Source: Natronoglomus mannanivorans
GTDB taxonomy: Archaea > Halobacteriota > Halobacteria > Halobacteriales > Natrialbaceae
Reading direction: 5' to 3'
Length of the DNA stretch: 64,000 bases
Assembly (NCBI GenBank): GCA_025517485.1
Contig: JAOPKB010000008.1
Location: forward strand, 62,001-126,000
The first letter of the stretch is position 1. Each line of letters begins with the position of its first letter. Positions 1-8,566 of this stretch are shown in pieces. The translations under genes were made by a program, and so were the position numbers. The notes beneath the pieces were generated by a model, which saw only the letters and a program-made list of their open reading frames with translations, was not told where the DNA came from and made no database searches.

Positions 1-274
1 GGATCAGGGACGCGCCGAGTGTCTCCGCTCTCTCGAGTTCCGTCTCGACTTCCTCGTCGTACTCGGGCGTCCCGGGTCGCAGGTACGAGCCGTAGACGGG
101 AATCTCGAGGCCCAGTTCGGCGGCGGTTTCCCGGATCTCGTGACATCGCTCGGGAGCGCCGACGTGGTCTTTTCCCCAGAGTTCGACGCCGTCGTAGCCG
201 GCGTCGGCGGCGGTCGCCAGCGCGTCCTCGATCGACTCTTCTTGCAACGCGATGGTGCAGAGCCCGAGGTTCAC
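1..274 (-). CDS. Sugar phosphate isomerase/epimerase, TIM-barrel (partial)
   Basis: The first 91 codons are visible; the rest lies beyond the left edge. The reading frame opens with GTG and gives MNLGLCTIALQEESIEDAL, then a GYDGVELWGKDH segment. That is the first beta-alpha unit of the xylose-isomerase-like TIM barrel (AP_endonuc_2 family), whose members isomerise or epimerise sugars or inositols. The start is fixed by a strong Shine-Dalgarno, GGAGGTGA, six bases upstream. It is divergent from the LLM oxidoreductase and Gfo/Idh genes, which suggests a shared sugar or polyol catabolic role. The substrate cannot be inferred. Confidence 0.8.
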   Translation of the reverse strand, partial: MNLGLCTIALQEESIEDALATAADAGYDGVELWGKDHVGAPERCHEIRETAAELGLEIPVYGSYLRPGTPEYDEEVETELERAETLGASLI

Positions 275-642
275 TCCGTCTCACCTCCGAGAGGTGCGGT
301 TCTCGCTCCCGTCTTCGACGGTATTTCGCTACAACGTCGTCCATCGTCGTCGGTCCCGAAACGGCCGGCTGTCGCGGCCGGGCGACCCGTGATCGTCGGT
401 CGGTCCATGCCCGCAATCGCTTCGCCCAGCCACTTATACTGTCGGCTGTCGCTCGGTGTGGGTTCGCCGCCGGCCGCCAGCCCCGCACTATTATATCCTC
501 TCACTGCTATCGAATGGGTAATGCACGTTTGCAGCTGTACGACCGCAGACGATTCGACGCCGACGCTTGGCGTTCTCGACGACACGATCGCGCCGATCGA
601 CGTCTGGGAGGTGTCCCTCCTGTCGAACCGGGTGGCCGCTCT
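275..642. other. Divergent intergenic region, epimerase / LLM oxidoreductase
   Basis: This 368-bp spacer must hold both divergent promoters. AT-rich boxes are visible near 432-438 (cttatact) and 488-497 (ctattatatc), embedded in otherwise GC-rich DNA. The second would start transcription toward the LLM gene with a leader of over 100 nt. Open frames crossing the region have no family resemblance and I read them as shadows. Confidence 0.4.
281..288 (-). promoter_or_regulatory. Shine-Dalgarno of the epimerase
   Basis: The minus strand reads GGAGGTGA, complementary to the 3' end of archaeal 16S rRNA, six bases before the GTG start at 274. Most genes here look leaderless, so this strong SD is what decides the non-ATG start. 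Confidence 0.7.
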
Positions 643-1629
643 ATGACCATGCAGTTCGGCGTCTTCCTCAACCAGTACTATACGCCGGACGGCGATTTCG
701 AGGTGACCGACCTCTACGAACAGGTCGAACTGATGGAAGAAACCGGCTTCGACTCGGTCTCGATCGGCGAACGCCACGTTCACGACGAGGGCGTCACGGA
801 GCCGCTGACGACCCTCGCCGCGCTCGCCGCGCGAACCGATACCCTCGAGCTGGCGACGATGGCGATGCTCCCAGCGCTGTACAATCCGGTTCACCTCGCC
901 GAGAAAGTCGCGATGATCGACCGCCTTTCGGGCGGTCGGATGCGCTTTGGCGCGGCGATCGGCTACCGCGAGCGCGAACTCGAGCCCTTCGGCGTTTCGC
1001 TGGACGACCGAGTCCCGATGTTCATGGAGTCGCTCTCCCTGCTCAAGCGCCTCTGGTCGGAGGACAGCGTCACGCACGACGGCGACCACTGGCAGTTCGA
1101 CGACGTGTTCGTCAGCCCGCGCCCGCGCGGCGAGTTGCCCGTCTGGATCGGCGGCCACGCCGACATCGCGATCAAGCGCGCGGCCTACCGCGGCGACGCA
1201 TGGATCGCCAGCGCCTCGTCGACACCCGACGATCTGGAACGACAGATCGGCGTCTACGAGGATAGCCTCGAGGAGTTCGGGATGGATCGTGCGGACAACG
1301 ACGTCGTCCTGATGCGCGACTGCTTCGTCGCGGACAGCCTCGAGGAGGCTCGCGAGACGATCGAACCGTATCTGCTGAAACTGTACCGGATGTACGCCCG
1401 CTGGGGCCAGACGTACATGGACGAACACGAGGTCGAAGTCGACTACGACGAACTGGCCGAAAAGTTCGTTATCGGCGACCCCGAGGAGTGTATCGAGACC
1501 CTCCGCACCTACGAAGACATGGGCGTCGACCACGTCGTCTTCCGGGTGCAGTTCCCCGGCCAGCCCCAAGACACCACGCTCCGGTGTCTCGAGCGACTCG
1601 GAGAGGAGATCATCCCCGAACTTCGATGA
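643..1629 (+). CDS. LLM class flavin-dependent oxidoreductase
   Basis: A 328-aa protein of the luciferase-like monooxygenase superfamily: an FMN- or F420-using TIM barrel. It begins MTMQFGVFLNQYY and has the family layout GFDSVSIGERHVHDE (about residues 40-54), PVHLAEKVAMIDRLSGGR (about 85-102) and LPVWIGGHADIAIKRAA (about 165-181). The frame is open much further upstream, but family similarity starts at this ATG (a second ATG follows at 649). Its stop overlaps the start of the Gfo/Idh gene (ATGA), so the two are translationally coupled. The substrate is unknown; the downstream sulfatase makes a sulfur-containing or sulfated sugar one possibility, which is inference only. Confidence 0.88.
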   Translation: MTMQFGVFLNQYYTPDGDFEVTDLYEQVELMEETGFDSVSIGERHVHDEGVTEPLTTLAALAARTDTLELATMAMLPALYNPVHLAEKVAMIDRLSGGRMRFGAAIGYRERELEPFGVSLDDRVPMFMESLSLLKRLWSEDSVTHDGDHWQFDDVFVSPRPRGELPVWIGGHADIAIKRAAYRGDAWIASASSTPDDLERQIGVYEDSLEEFGMDRADNDVVLMRDCFVADSLEEARETIEPYLLKLYRMYARWGQTYMDEHEVEVDYDELAEKFVIGDPEECIETLRTYEDMGVDHVVFRVQFPGQPQDTTLRCLERLGEEIIPELR

Positions 1630-2738
1630 CTATGACCGCAAGAGAGCCCACACATACACCCACAGTCGGCTACGTCGGATTGAATCACCACCACACGGAA
1701 CCGTACCTGGCGACCCTCGCCGAACTCCCGGTTTCGGTAACGGCCGCGTGCGAACCGGACGAGCACTTCGACGTCGACGGCGTCAGCGGACTCGGCGACG
1801 TCCCGGTCTACACCGATCCGGTGGAACTACTCGACGAGGAGGACCCGGATATCGTCTGGATCTCCCTCTCGAACCGCGACACGCCCGCGGTGATCGAGGC
1901 GGCGGTCGACCGCGGGATCGACGTCTACACCGAGAAACCGGCCGCCAGAACCGCCGCCGAACTCGAGGAACTCCTCGAGTCGATCGACGATTCGGACGCG
2001 ACCGTCGGCGTCTCGTACACCTGGCGGGGTCACCCGGCCGCGCAGGAACTTCGCAACCGTGCCGCGACGGGCTTCTTCGGCGACGTCCGATCGGTCGACG
2101 CACGCTTCATTGCGTCGCAGTTGGCCTACCGCGAGGCCGACCACTACCTCTTCGAACAAGCGGCGAGTCGCGGCGGGATCGTCCAGTGGCTCGGCATTCA
2201 CTGGATCGACCTCCTTCCGTGGATCCTCGCGGACGACGTCGTTCGGGTCAACGCGAGTCTGACCCACGGTACGCCGGCCGTCGACGTCGAGGACGGCGCC
2301 GTCGTCCAGTTCGAACTGGCCTCGGGGGCGATCGGCTCGCTGCAGTGTGGTTACTACCTGCGGGAGGGCCGCTACGACACCGAACTCTCGATCACCGGGA
2401 TGGACGGGCGAGTCTCGTGGGACCCGATGGGCGATTACTTCGGCTTCGACGACGAGACGACCGTCGAACTCGAGTCCTGTCGCGACGAGTACGCGAGCGC
2501 GCCCCGCCGGTATCTCACCTACGACTACGAGCCGACGCCGGGCTACGGCGGCGGCTACGGGCTCGACTTTATGCAGCAGTTCCTCGACGCCCGCGTCTCC
2601 GCGGACGTCCGCGTTCCGGCCGATCTCGAGGACGCCCTGACCGTCCTCCGGGTCCTCGACGCGGTCTACGAGTCGGCCGAGACCGGCGAGTGGGTCGCCG
2701 TCGAGGGGCTCGAGGGGGAGACCGAATTGAAACCGTGA
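1626..2738 (+). CDS. Gfo/Idh/MocA family oxidoreductase
   Basis: A 370-aa NAD(P)-dependent sugar or inositol dehydrogenase-like protein. The N-terminal Rossmann domain opens VGYVGLNHHHTEPY rather than the canonical GxGxxG, so the dinucleotide loop is divergent. The signature EKP motif (DVYTEKPAARTA, about residues 98-109) is intact. The C-terminal domain contains GGIVQWLGIHWIDLLPW, matching the family segment with the catalytic His and Asp. The start is the ATGA overlap with the LLM gene, and the sulfatase follows 14 bp after the stop. The set behaves as one operon. Confidence 0.87.
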   Translation: MTMTAREPTHTPTVGYVGLNHHHTEPYLATLAELPVSVTAACEPDEHFDVDGVSGLGDVPVYTDPVELLDEEDPDIVWISLSNRDTPAVIEAAVDRGIDVYTEKPAARTAAELEELLESIDDSDATVGVSYTWRGHPAAQELRNRAATGFFGDVRSVDARFIASQLAYREADHYLFEQAASRGGIVQWLGIHWIDLLPWILADDVVRVNASLTHGTPAVDVEDGAVVQFELASGAIGSLQCGYYLREGRYDTELSITGMDGRVSWDPMGDYFGFDDETTVELESCRDEYASAPRRYLTYDYEPTPGYGGGYGLDFMQQFLDARVSADVRVPADLEDALTVLRVLDAVYESAETGEWVAVEGLEGETELKP

Positions 2739-2752
2739 GGGCACGCTAACCT

Positions 2753-4417
2753 ATGAAGATCCTCCTCGTCGATATCGACTCGCTGCGACCGGACCACTTG
2801 GGCTGTTACGGCTACGACCGGAACACGTCGCCGACGATCGACGCCATCGCCGAGCGCGGGGTTCGGTTCGATCGGTGTTTCGTCTCCGACGCGCCGTGTC
2901 TCCCGAGTCGGACCGCGCTCGCGACCTGCCGTCACGGCCTCAACTCGGGGGTGGTGACCCATCACGGCGAGGGACAGAACTACGACGAACCCGGCGACGG
3001 CCACGACCCCGACGCAGATCGCATGCTGGCGTTCCGTCACCTCGCCGAACACGGCGTCTACACCGCCTCCGTGAGCCAGTTCTCCCAGCGTCACCTCGCT
3101 CACCACTTCAGCGCCTCCTTTCAGGAGTCGATCACCCCGACGGCGACGGCGGGCGGGCCCGCGACCGAGGACTGCTCGGACGTCACGCCGGTCGCCCAGT
3201 CGTGGCTCGAGCGCCACGCGGACGACGAGGACTGGCTGCTCCACGTCAACTACTGGGACGTCCACCACCCCTACCTCGGGATCGAGGAGTTCGTCGACCC
3301 GGTTCGTGACTCCGGCCCCGCTCCGGCGTGGCCCGACCAAGACGCGATCGACGACCAGCAGGGGATGACCGGCGTCCGCTGTGCCGATCTGTGGCCGGAT
3401 ACCTCCCAGTACGGCCCGGACTGGCTGGACTTCTACGACTGGCCGATGCCGGAGTCGGTGACCGACCGCGACGACGTCGAACAGTTCGTCGACGGCTACG
3501 ACGCCAGTATCCGTCGCGTCGACGGCGAGATTGCGACGCTTCTCGAGACGCTCGACCGCAACGGAATCCGCGAGGAGACCGCAGTCGTCGTCACCGCAGA
3601 CCACGGCGAGGCGTTCGGCGAGCACGGCATCTACGCGGAACACGCCTTCCCGCACCCGGCGTGTCAGCAGGTGCCGCTGATCGTCTCCTGGCCGGGTGTG
3701 ACCGACGACGTGGGTGGTGATTGTGATGGTGCTGGTGCTAGTAGTGATGATAGTGATAGTAATGGCGTTGATACTAGTTCCGATGACGCTGGCACAGCGA
3801 CCATCGCAGGATCCAGCACCGACACACTAGTCTATCAGTTCGATCTCGTCCCGACGATCTGCGACCTCGCTGACGTTCCGATCCCCGCCGGCTGGGACGC
3901 CGAAGCGTTCACGCCGGCGCTTCGCGGCGACCCCTTCGAGGGACGCGACTTTCTCGTCTCGGAGCAGGGGATCTACACCTACGGCCGGGCCGTCTACCGG
4001 GGGAAGTGGTTGTACATCCGGCTCATGCATCCGGGCGTCTTCTCCTCTCCCGGCCTCTACAACGATCCGGAGCTCCCCACCGACGGCCTCGAGCTCCTGC
4101 ACGACCTCGAGTCAGATCCACACACGACCCGTAATCTCGTCGAATCGAACCCCGAGAAGACGGCCGAGTTACGCGCGACACTCGACCGCTGGCTCGTCTC
4201 CCAGCTCTCGGACGACTGGCCGGCCCAGCGCCCCGTCGACGCGCGCGGTCGAGACCCATTGGCGCGGACGGCGTCGATCGGCCCCTACCTCTACGTCGAT
4301 CCCGATGACCTCCTCGAGTTGTACCGCGAGCACGACCATCTGGGGACGGACGCACAGATCGAGGCGCTCGAGCGGACGATGAAGACGTTTCCGCGTAACG
4401 CCTCCTCGAGTCGCTGA
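2753..4417 (+). CDS. Sulfatase (arylsulfatase/alkaline phosphatase superfamily)
   Basis: A 554-aa type I sulfatase. The metal-binding N-terminus is MKILLVDIDSLRPDHLGCYG, and the sulfatase signature CLPSRTAL carries Cys49, which would be matured to formylglycine. A second metal-binding block, TADHGEAFGEHG, lies near residues 281-292. No signal peptide is visible, so the enzyme should be cytoplasmic and act on imported sulfate esters. Residues of about 319-357 form an Asp/Ser/Gly-rich insert encoded by AT-richer GAT/AGT-type repeats, unlike the rest of the gene. Neighbours suggest sulfated sugar catabolism. A phosphonate or phosphate ester hydrolase of the same fold is the main alternative. Confidence 0.86.
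   Translation: MKILLVDIDSLRPDHLGCYGYDRNTSPTIDAIAERGVRFDRCFVSDAPCLPSRTALATCRHGLNSGVVTHHGEGQNYDEPGDGHDPDADRMLAFRHLAEHGVYTASVSQFSQRHLAHHFSASFQESITPTATAGGPATEDCSDVTPVAQSWLERHADDEDWLLHVNYWDVHHPYLGIEEFVDPVRDSGPAPAWPDQDAIDDQQGMTGVRCADLWPDTSQYGPDWLDFYDWPMPESVTDRDDVEQFVDGYDASIRRVDGEIATLLETLDRNGIREETAVVVTADHGEAFGEHGIYAEHAFPHPACQQVPLIVSWPGVTDDVGGDCDGAGASSDDSDSNGVDTSSDDAGTATIAGSSTDTLVYQFDLVPTICDLADVPIPAGWDAEAFTPALRGDPFEGRDFLVSEQGIYTYGRAVYRGKWLYIRLMHPGVFSSPGLYNDPELPTDGLELLHDLESDPHTTRNLVESNPEKTAELRATLDRWLVSQLSDDWPAQRPVDARGRDPLARTASIGPYLYVDPDDLLELYREHDHLGTDAQIEALERTMKTFPRNASSSR
3709..3822 (+). repeat. Low-complexity GAT/AGT tract inside the sulfatase gene
   Basis: The run contains repeated gatggt/ggtgct/agtgatgat units encoding an Asp/Ser/Gly-rich loop. 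Its base composition drops well below that of the flanking gene, and the frame is kept. It looks like a slippage-expanded surface loop. Confidence 0.6.
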
Positions 4418-4530
4418 GCGTTCGACGTCGTCGGTGGGTCGACACAATTGCCCTCTCTGTTGTCCCGTGCTGTCTCGCGATCTATCACGAACGACGGGAA
4501 CGCTGTTTAGCACACCTGAACACTTAAGGG

Positions 4531-4542
4531 GTGTGATCACAC
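4531..4542. promoter_or_regulatory. Perfect palindrome before the IclR gene
   Basis: GTGTGATCACAC is a perfect 12-bp palindrome ending 10 bp before the IclR start codon. An AT-rich box (acttaagg) lies just upstream at 4522-4529. The position fits an autoregulatory operator for the IclR protein; this is inferred from position only. Confidence 0.5.
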
Positions 4543-4552
4543 ATACCAATCT

Positions 4553-5335
4553 ATGCCTTCCGCGGCGGACCCGCCGAACGATCGAAAACGGATTCAGGCG
4601 GTACAGACGACCCTCGACATCATCGACACGCTTCGCGAGCGCGGAATCGCCGGCGTCACCGAGATCGCGACGGAGATCGGCGTCTCGAAGGGCACCGTCT
4701 ACAACCACCTCGTCACACTTGAGGAGAACGATTACGTCGTCAAAGACGAGGACGATCGGTACCACCTCGGTCTTCGCTTCATCGACGTCTCTCACCAGGC
4801 GACCTCTCGCGTCCCCATCCTCGAACTCGCCAAGACGGAAGTCGACAAACTGGCCGAGAAGAGCGACGAGATGGCACTGTTTACCGTGGAAGAACACGGC
4901 ATGGGTGTCTGTCTCTACGTCGCCTACGGCGATCAGGCCGTCCAGACGCCACTGTACGTCGGCCACAGAAGCGAGCTCCATCACACAGCGGTCGGAAAAG
5001 CGATTCTGGCCCACCTTCCGCGAGAGCGAGTCGAAGCGATCATCGACCAGCGGGGACTCACTAAACAGACCGAACACACGATCACGGATCGAGAGACGCT
5101 CTTCGAACAACTCGAGGAGGTCCGGAAACGAGGACTCGCGTTCAACGAACAGGAGACGATTCACGGGCTGGTCGGCGTGGGAGCGCCGATCAAGGATCAG
5201 GACGGGTCCGTCCTCGGTGCCCTGAGTATCATCGGCCCCTCCAGTCGGCTGGACGAGGAACGGTTCCAGCGGGAACTGCCCGATATGATCATGCGAAGCG
5301 TGAACATCATCGAGATTAATTCGACCTCGCTGTAG
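4553..5335 (+). CDS. IclR family transcriptional regulator
   Basis: A 260-aa protein with the two IclR domains. The N-terminal winged helix (about residues 12-75) contains GVTEIATEIGVSKGTVYNHLVTLEENDYV. The C-terminal ligand-binding domain includes HHTAVGKAILAHLP, then LAFNEQETIHGLVGVGAPI and the closing GALSIIGPSSRL. Such regulators usually control an adjacent sugar or aromatic catabolic operon, here probably the LLM/Gfo-Idh/sulfatase genes and the divergent epimerase. The palindrome at 4531-4542 is a plausible binding site. Confidence 0.92.
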   Translation: MPSAADPPNDRKRIQAVQTTLDIIDTLRERGIAGVTEIATEIGVSKGTVYNHLVTLEENDYVVKDEDDRYHLGLRFIDVSHQATSRVPILELAKTEVDKLAEKSDEMALFTVEEHGMGVCLYVAYGDQAVQTPLYVGHRSELHHTAVGKAILAHLPRERVEAIIDQRGLTKQTEHTITDRETLFEQLEEVRKRGLAFNEQETIHGLVGVGAPIKDQDGSVLGALSIIGPSSRLDEERFQRELPDMIMRSVNIIEINSTSL

Positions 5336-5550
5336 GCCGTGTCCGTCGCTCTCGTACTTTCACGTCTCGGTTTGCCTCCGCTGGAAACGTCGTTCATCTC
5401 TGGAAAACTCGAGTGTTTCGAGCCTGGTATTACTTCACACGGGATTGTTACTCGTTCGCAGACGTCGTACGATTCGTGTGGGGCGCTCTCTCTTCACACG
5501 ACCCGAGGTTTGTAACACAAATACGGTTGTTACAGATTCTGTGACTATGT

Positions 5551-5665
5551 TCACCTCTCGTAAACGGCCTCGAGCAGTAGCGGATCATCAGACACCAGAT
5601 ACTTGATCGAGTGGCTCGTTCCTTCGTAGTCGATGCAGGTCCGACCGCACAGTCTCTGTCTCGCT
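5551..5665 (-). pseudogene. Possible C-terminal gene remnant
   Basis: On the minus strand a frame without a start codon ends in CIDYEGTSHSIKYLVSD followed by DPLLLEAVYER and a stop. This segment reads like real coding sequence (acidic, amphipathic). Its upstream side runs into DNA resembling the MITE-like family. It may be the tail of a gene cut by such an insertion. The family is unrecognised and the call is weak. Confidence 0.22.
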
Positions 5666-5722
5666 CACGATGCACCTCGAGCCGTGTGAGTGGTTCCACT
5701 GTCGTTCACTGGTTATCATACA
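5641..5722. mobile_element. Degenerate MITE-like element (copy 1)
   Basis: The segment starts ccgaccgcacagtc, continues with tctcgctcacgatg, and ends gttcactggttatcatacag. These match in order the blocks cgcacagtc, tctcgctcacgatg and gttcagtggctactatag of the full element at 28145-28342. The left terminus is not recognisable. Confidence 0.4.
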
Positions 5723-5783
5723 GTGATCACGTCGATCTCTCGTTATCGATCGTGGCTGATATGTGGTTCTCGAAAAAATGGCT

Positions 5784-7184
5784 TTAGTCTGATTTGATAC
5801 TGCCTCGCACTTCGAGTTGACGGAGCGCGTTCTCGATCCAGAAGTCCTGATTGTACCAGAAGTAAATGAGGCCGAACCGCCAGACGTTATAACTGATTAT
5901 TGCCACGTATACGAAGACAACGCCACCCTCTAGGAGAATCCCACCGACGTACGTAATACCCAGAAGTAGACCGAATACCCCAGTGAGCTCGGCAATGAAC
6001 GGTTTCGTCGTTTCCCCCGCTCCTTGCAAGATCCCCGAATACGACCTGAACAATGCCTCGAGCGGTGACGCGATGGCGAACGCTATGATGAACGTTTGAG
6101 CAGCCGCTGCTGTTACTGGATCGTCTGAGAAGACGCTCGCGAAAAATTCGTTCCCGACGATCATAACGATCGAAAGCACTCCGATAGTCAGGCACGCAAA
6201 GAGCGTCAGTGCAGCGGTGCTGAAGTGTGCATCCTCGATTCGCTTTTCGCCGATCGCCTGCCCCGTCAGAATGCTTCCCAGCACCCCGTAACTTCTCGCG
6301 AACGGCCCGGTCAACTGAGATCGTACCTGCTGGCCGACCGTGTATGCTGCGTACACTTCGACACCGAACGTGATCAAGATCGCTTCGAGCGGGAAACTCG
6401 CAGCTGTCGTCGAGAGTCCTTCTACGGTACGGGGAATCGAAATAGAGACGATCTGTTTTGCGATCGTGAAGTCCGTCGGTCTGACGAGGTTCACCTCAGA
6501 CCAACTGGTTGTAAACACCAGTACGACCGCAATCGCGGCGAGGATATTCGAGCCAGCAGTCGCGAGGCCGATACCGATCACTTCGAATTGCGGGACGGGG
6601 CCGACTCCGAGCCCGAGGATCACCGTTCCAACGATATTTACGACATTTGCTCCACCACGAATGTACATCGGTGTCATCGTGTCACCCGTTCCTTGCAACG
6701 ATTTCTCTCCGATGAGTACGATGTGACGAAAGGGTGCAGTTCCGAGGACGAGCAAGAGGTACGGTGCCCCGGTTACGATGACTTCGTTCGGGGCACCGAA
6801 TACCAGTAACGCCTGTTCGCTGAACAGGAAGGCGAACAGTGTGAACGGTATCCCGACGACGAAGCCGATCAGGAGGGCCTGTGTCACAGCCTGATCGCGG
6901 TTCGCATCTGCACCACTACCAGTGTCCTGACTGGCCAATGCGAGCGAGCCGGTGCCGATTCCGATGCCAGTGTACAGAGCGAGTCGAGTGTACAGATTCG
7001 AAAGGCCGAGTGCCGCAATCGCAGCCGGACCGAATATTCCTGCGACGATAACGTCTGTCGTTCTCATTCCCGTACGAACGAACGACTGAACTGAAATCGG
7101 CCATCCGAGACGAACGAACCGCTTCCACTCTGTAAGCGTTCTCCCCCTCTCTTCGAGTGATCGTTTGAGCTCTCCGTGACTCAT
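5784..7184 (-). CDS. MATE family efflux transporter
   Basis: A 466-aa integral membrane protein with about 12 predicted hydrophobic segments in two homologous halves, as in the MATE (NorM/DinF) family of cation-coupled multidrug exporters. The first half has GWPISVQSFVRTGMRTTDV and ALGLSNLYTRLALYTGIGIG; the matching part of the second half has IVSISIPRTVEGLSTTAAS. Its start overlaps the stop of the upstream ABC ATPase gene (ATGA, 7181-7184), so it is the last gene of the peptide-type ABC operon. Coupling an exporter to an importer operon is unusual. Confidence 0.9.
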   Translation of the reverse strand: MSHGELKRSLEERGRTLTEWKRFVRLGWPISVQSFVRTGMRTTDVIVAGIFGPAAIAALGLSNLYTRLALYTGIGIGTGSLALASQDTGSGADANRDQAVTQALLIGFVVGIPFTLFAFLFSEQALLVFGAPNEVIVTGAPYLLLVLGTAPFRHIVLIGEKSLQGTGDTMTPMYIRGGANVVNIVGTVILGLGVGPVPQFEVIGIGLATAGSNILAAIAVVLVFTTSWSEVNLVRPTDFTIAKQIVSISIPRTVEGLSTTAASFPLEAILITFGVEVYAAYTVGQQVRSQLTGPFARSYGVLGSILTGQAIGEKRIEDAHFSTAALTLFACLTIGVLSIVMIVGNEFFASVFSDDPVTAAAAQTFIIAFAIASPLEALFRSYSGILQGAGETTKPFIAELTGVFGLLLGITYVGGILLEGGVVFVYVAIISYNVWRFGLIYFWYNQDFWIENALRQLEVRGSIKSD

Positions 7185-8566
7185 TGCTCGCCTTCTTCGT
7201 CGCTTGCTCGCAGACAGGCTGCCCGATGGTCAGTATCGATATCGATATCGACGACAGCTGGACGTTCTTGCTCACAGGGGGATTCGAAATCAGCGTTCAT
7301 AATCTTCAGAGCCATCTCCGAATCACCATCGACCAACGCACTGAGACTTTGGTCGAGAAGTTCCTCTGCGGTACTGTCGGACAGTACTCGTGGTATCGAG
7401 CACGAGTCTCTCACGGCTTCCTTTGCCGTTGTTTCCTCGTTTCCATCGTTGTCGGTCAACTCAGCAAGTTCTGTGGCCCTCTCGCGACCGAGGCGGCCGG
7501 AGCGGAGACGGAGCTTATACTCGAAGATTCCTTGCCACGCGTCCTGTTCGAACTCCATTCCGTACTTGCTTGGCGGAAGGACGACTGGACAACGGGTATG
7601 GAATCGACATCCACGCGGTGGATTTCTCGGTGATGGGATATCTGATTTGATCGCCTCCTCACCGATTCGGTTTCTGGCCCCCGGGACGCTCTCGAGAAGT
7701 ATCTTCGTGTAGGGATGTGCAGGTCGTTCGAAGACGGCATCCACCGGCCCGGTTTCGGCAACCTGTCCGAGATACATAACGACGACCCGATCACACAGGT
7801 ACCGTATTACTGAAAGATCGTGTGAGATGAACAGATACGTCAAGTTGAACTCTTCCTGTAGTTCAGATAATAGATTGAGGATCTGTGCCTGTACGCTGAC
7901 GTCGAGCGCACTCGTTGGTTCGTCGAGGACGATCAGTTCCGGATCCAACGCGAGAGCCCGAGCGATCCCAATACGCTGGCGTTGGCCGCCGGAGAACTCG
8001 TGTGCGTACCGCTCGAGTTGATCGGTAGAGAGACCGACTCGTTCGACGAGTTCTGTAACTTTCTCGTTTCGATGAGCTTTTGCACCGACCTGATGGATAT
8101 CGAGGGGTTCACGAACGATTTCACGGAGAGTCATTCGCGGATCGAGACACGAAGACGGATCCTGAAACACGATCTGTGCTCGCCGCGCGAATCGTTTCCG
8201 ATCGCTGGCGATCTGTTCGTGTACGTCCTTTCCGGCGAACTCGATGTAGCCGTCCGTCGGTTCGTGTAACCCCAGAATCGTTCGTGCAAGCGTCGATTTT
8301 CCGCACCCTGACTCACCGACGATTCCGACGGTTTCTCCACGATCGACCTCGAACGAAACACCGTCGACAGCACGTACCCGCCCGGGGTCCTTCGACAGAA
8401 CCCACTCTGCCACTCCCTGTTTGTCGACGTAGTGTTTGCGCAGGTCCTCGATTCGCAGAAGCGGTGTAACCGATTCTGACCTCGTCTTCTCTCCCTCGTC
8501 TTCGTTCTCGGTATCTGGAGCAGTACGATTTCGTCTCTGTCGCTCGGGACTCGTTCTCTCACTCAT
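7181..8566 (-). CDS. Oligopeptide/dipeptide ABC transporter ATPase (DppF-like)
   Basis: A 461-aa cytoplasmic ATPase for a peptide/nickel-type importer. Visible motifs are Walker [11 protein letters not shown]-loop VFQDPSS, signature SGGQRQR, Walker B LIVLDEP and H-loop FISHDLS. The oligopeptide C-terminal region [12 protein letters not shown] follows, then a Cys-containing CRFHTRCP segment, as in haloarchaeal relatives. The acidic C-terminal tail is long (about 100 residues). The start chosen is ATGAGTGAG, overlapping the end of the DppD-like gene by 8 bp; an in-frame start 12 bp upstream is possible. Confidence 0.92.
   Translation of the reverse strand: MSERTSPERQRRNRTAPDTENEDEGEKTRSESVTPLLRIEDLRKHYVDKQGVAEWVLSKDPGRVRAVDGVSFEVDRGETVGIVGESGCGKSTLARTILGLHEPTDGYIEFAGKDVHEQIASDRKRFARRAQIVFQDPSSCLDPRMTLREIVREPLDIHQVGAKAHRNEKVTELVERVGLSTDQLERYAHEFSGGQRQRIGIARALALDPELIVLDEPTSALDVSVQAQILNLLSELQEEFNLTYLFISHDLSVIRYLCDRVVVMYLGQVAETGPVDAVFERPAHPYTKILLESVPGARNRIGEEAIKSDIPSPRNPPRGCRFHTRCPVVLPPSKYGMEFEQDAWQGIFEYKLRLRSGRLGRERATELAELTDNDGNEETTAKEAVRDSCSIPRVLSDSTAEELLDQSLSALVDGDSEMALKIMNADFESPCEQERPAVVDIDIDTDHRAACLRASDEEGEQ

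Larger units (their letters stand above)
5336..5783. other. Intergenic region between IclR and MATE genes
   Basis: This 448-bp region has no intact gene. It contains a candidate gene remnant (5551-5665, minus) and a degenerate MITE-like copy (about 5641-5722). A repeated gtaacac/gttac motif lies at 5513-5535. Longer frames here have basic, low-complexity translations. Confidence 0.5.

Noticed and set aside
271-1569. 432-codon minus-strand frame antisense to the LLM gene
   Set aside because: It is rich in Val/Asp/Arg/His from reverse-complemented GC-rich codons, has no family motif, and the plus strand is clearly a conserved enzyme.
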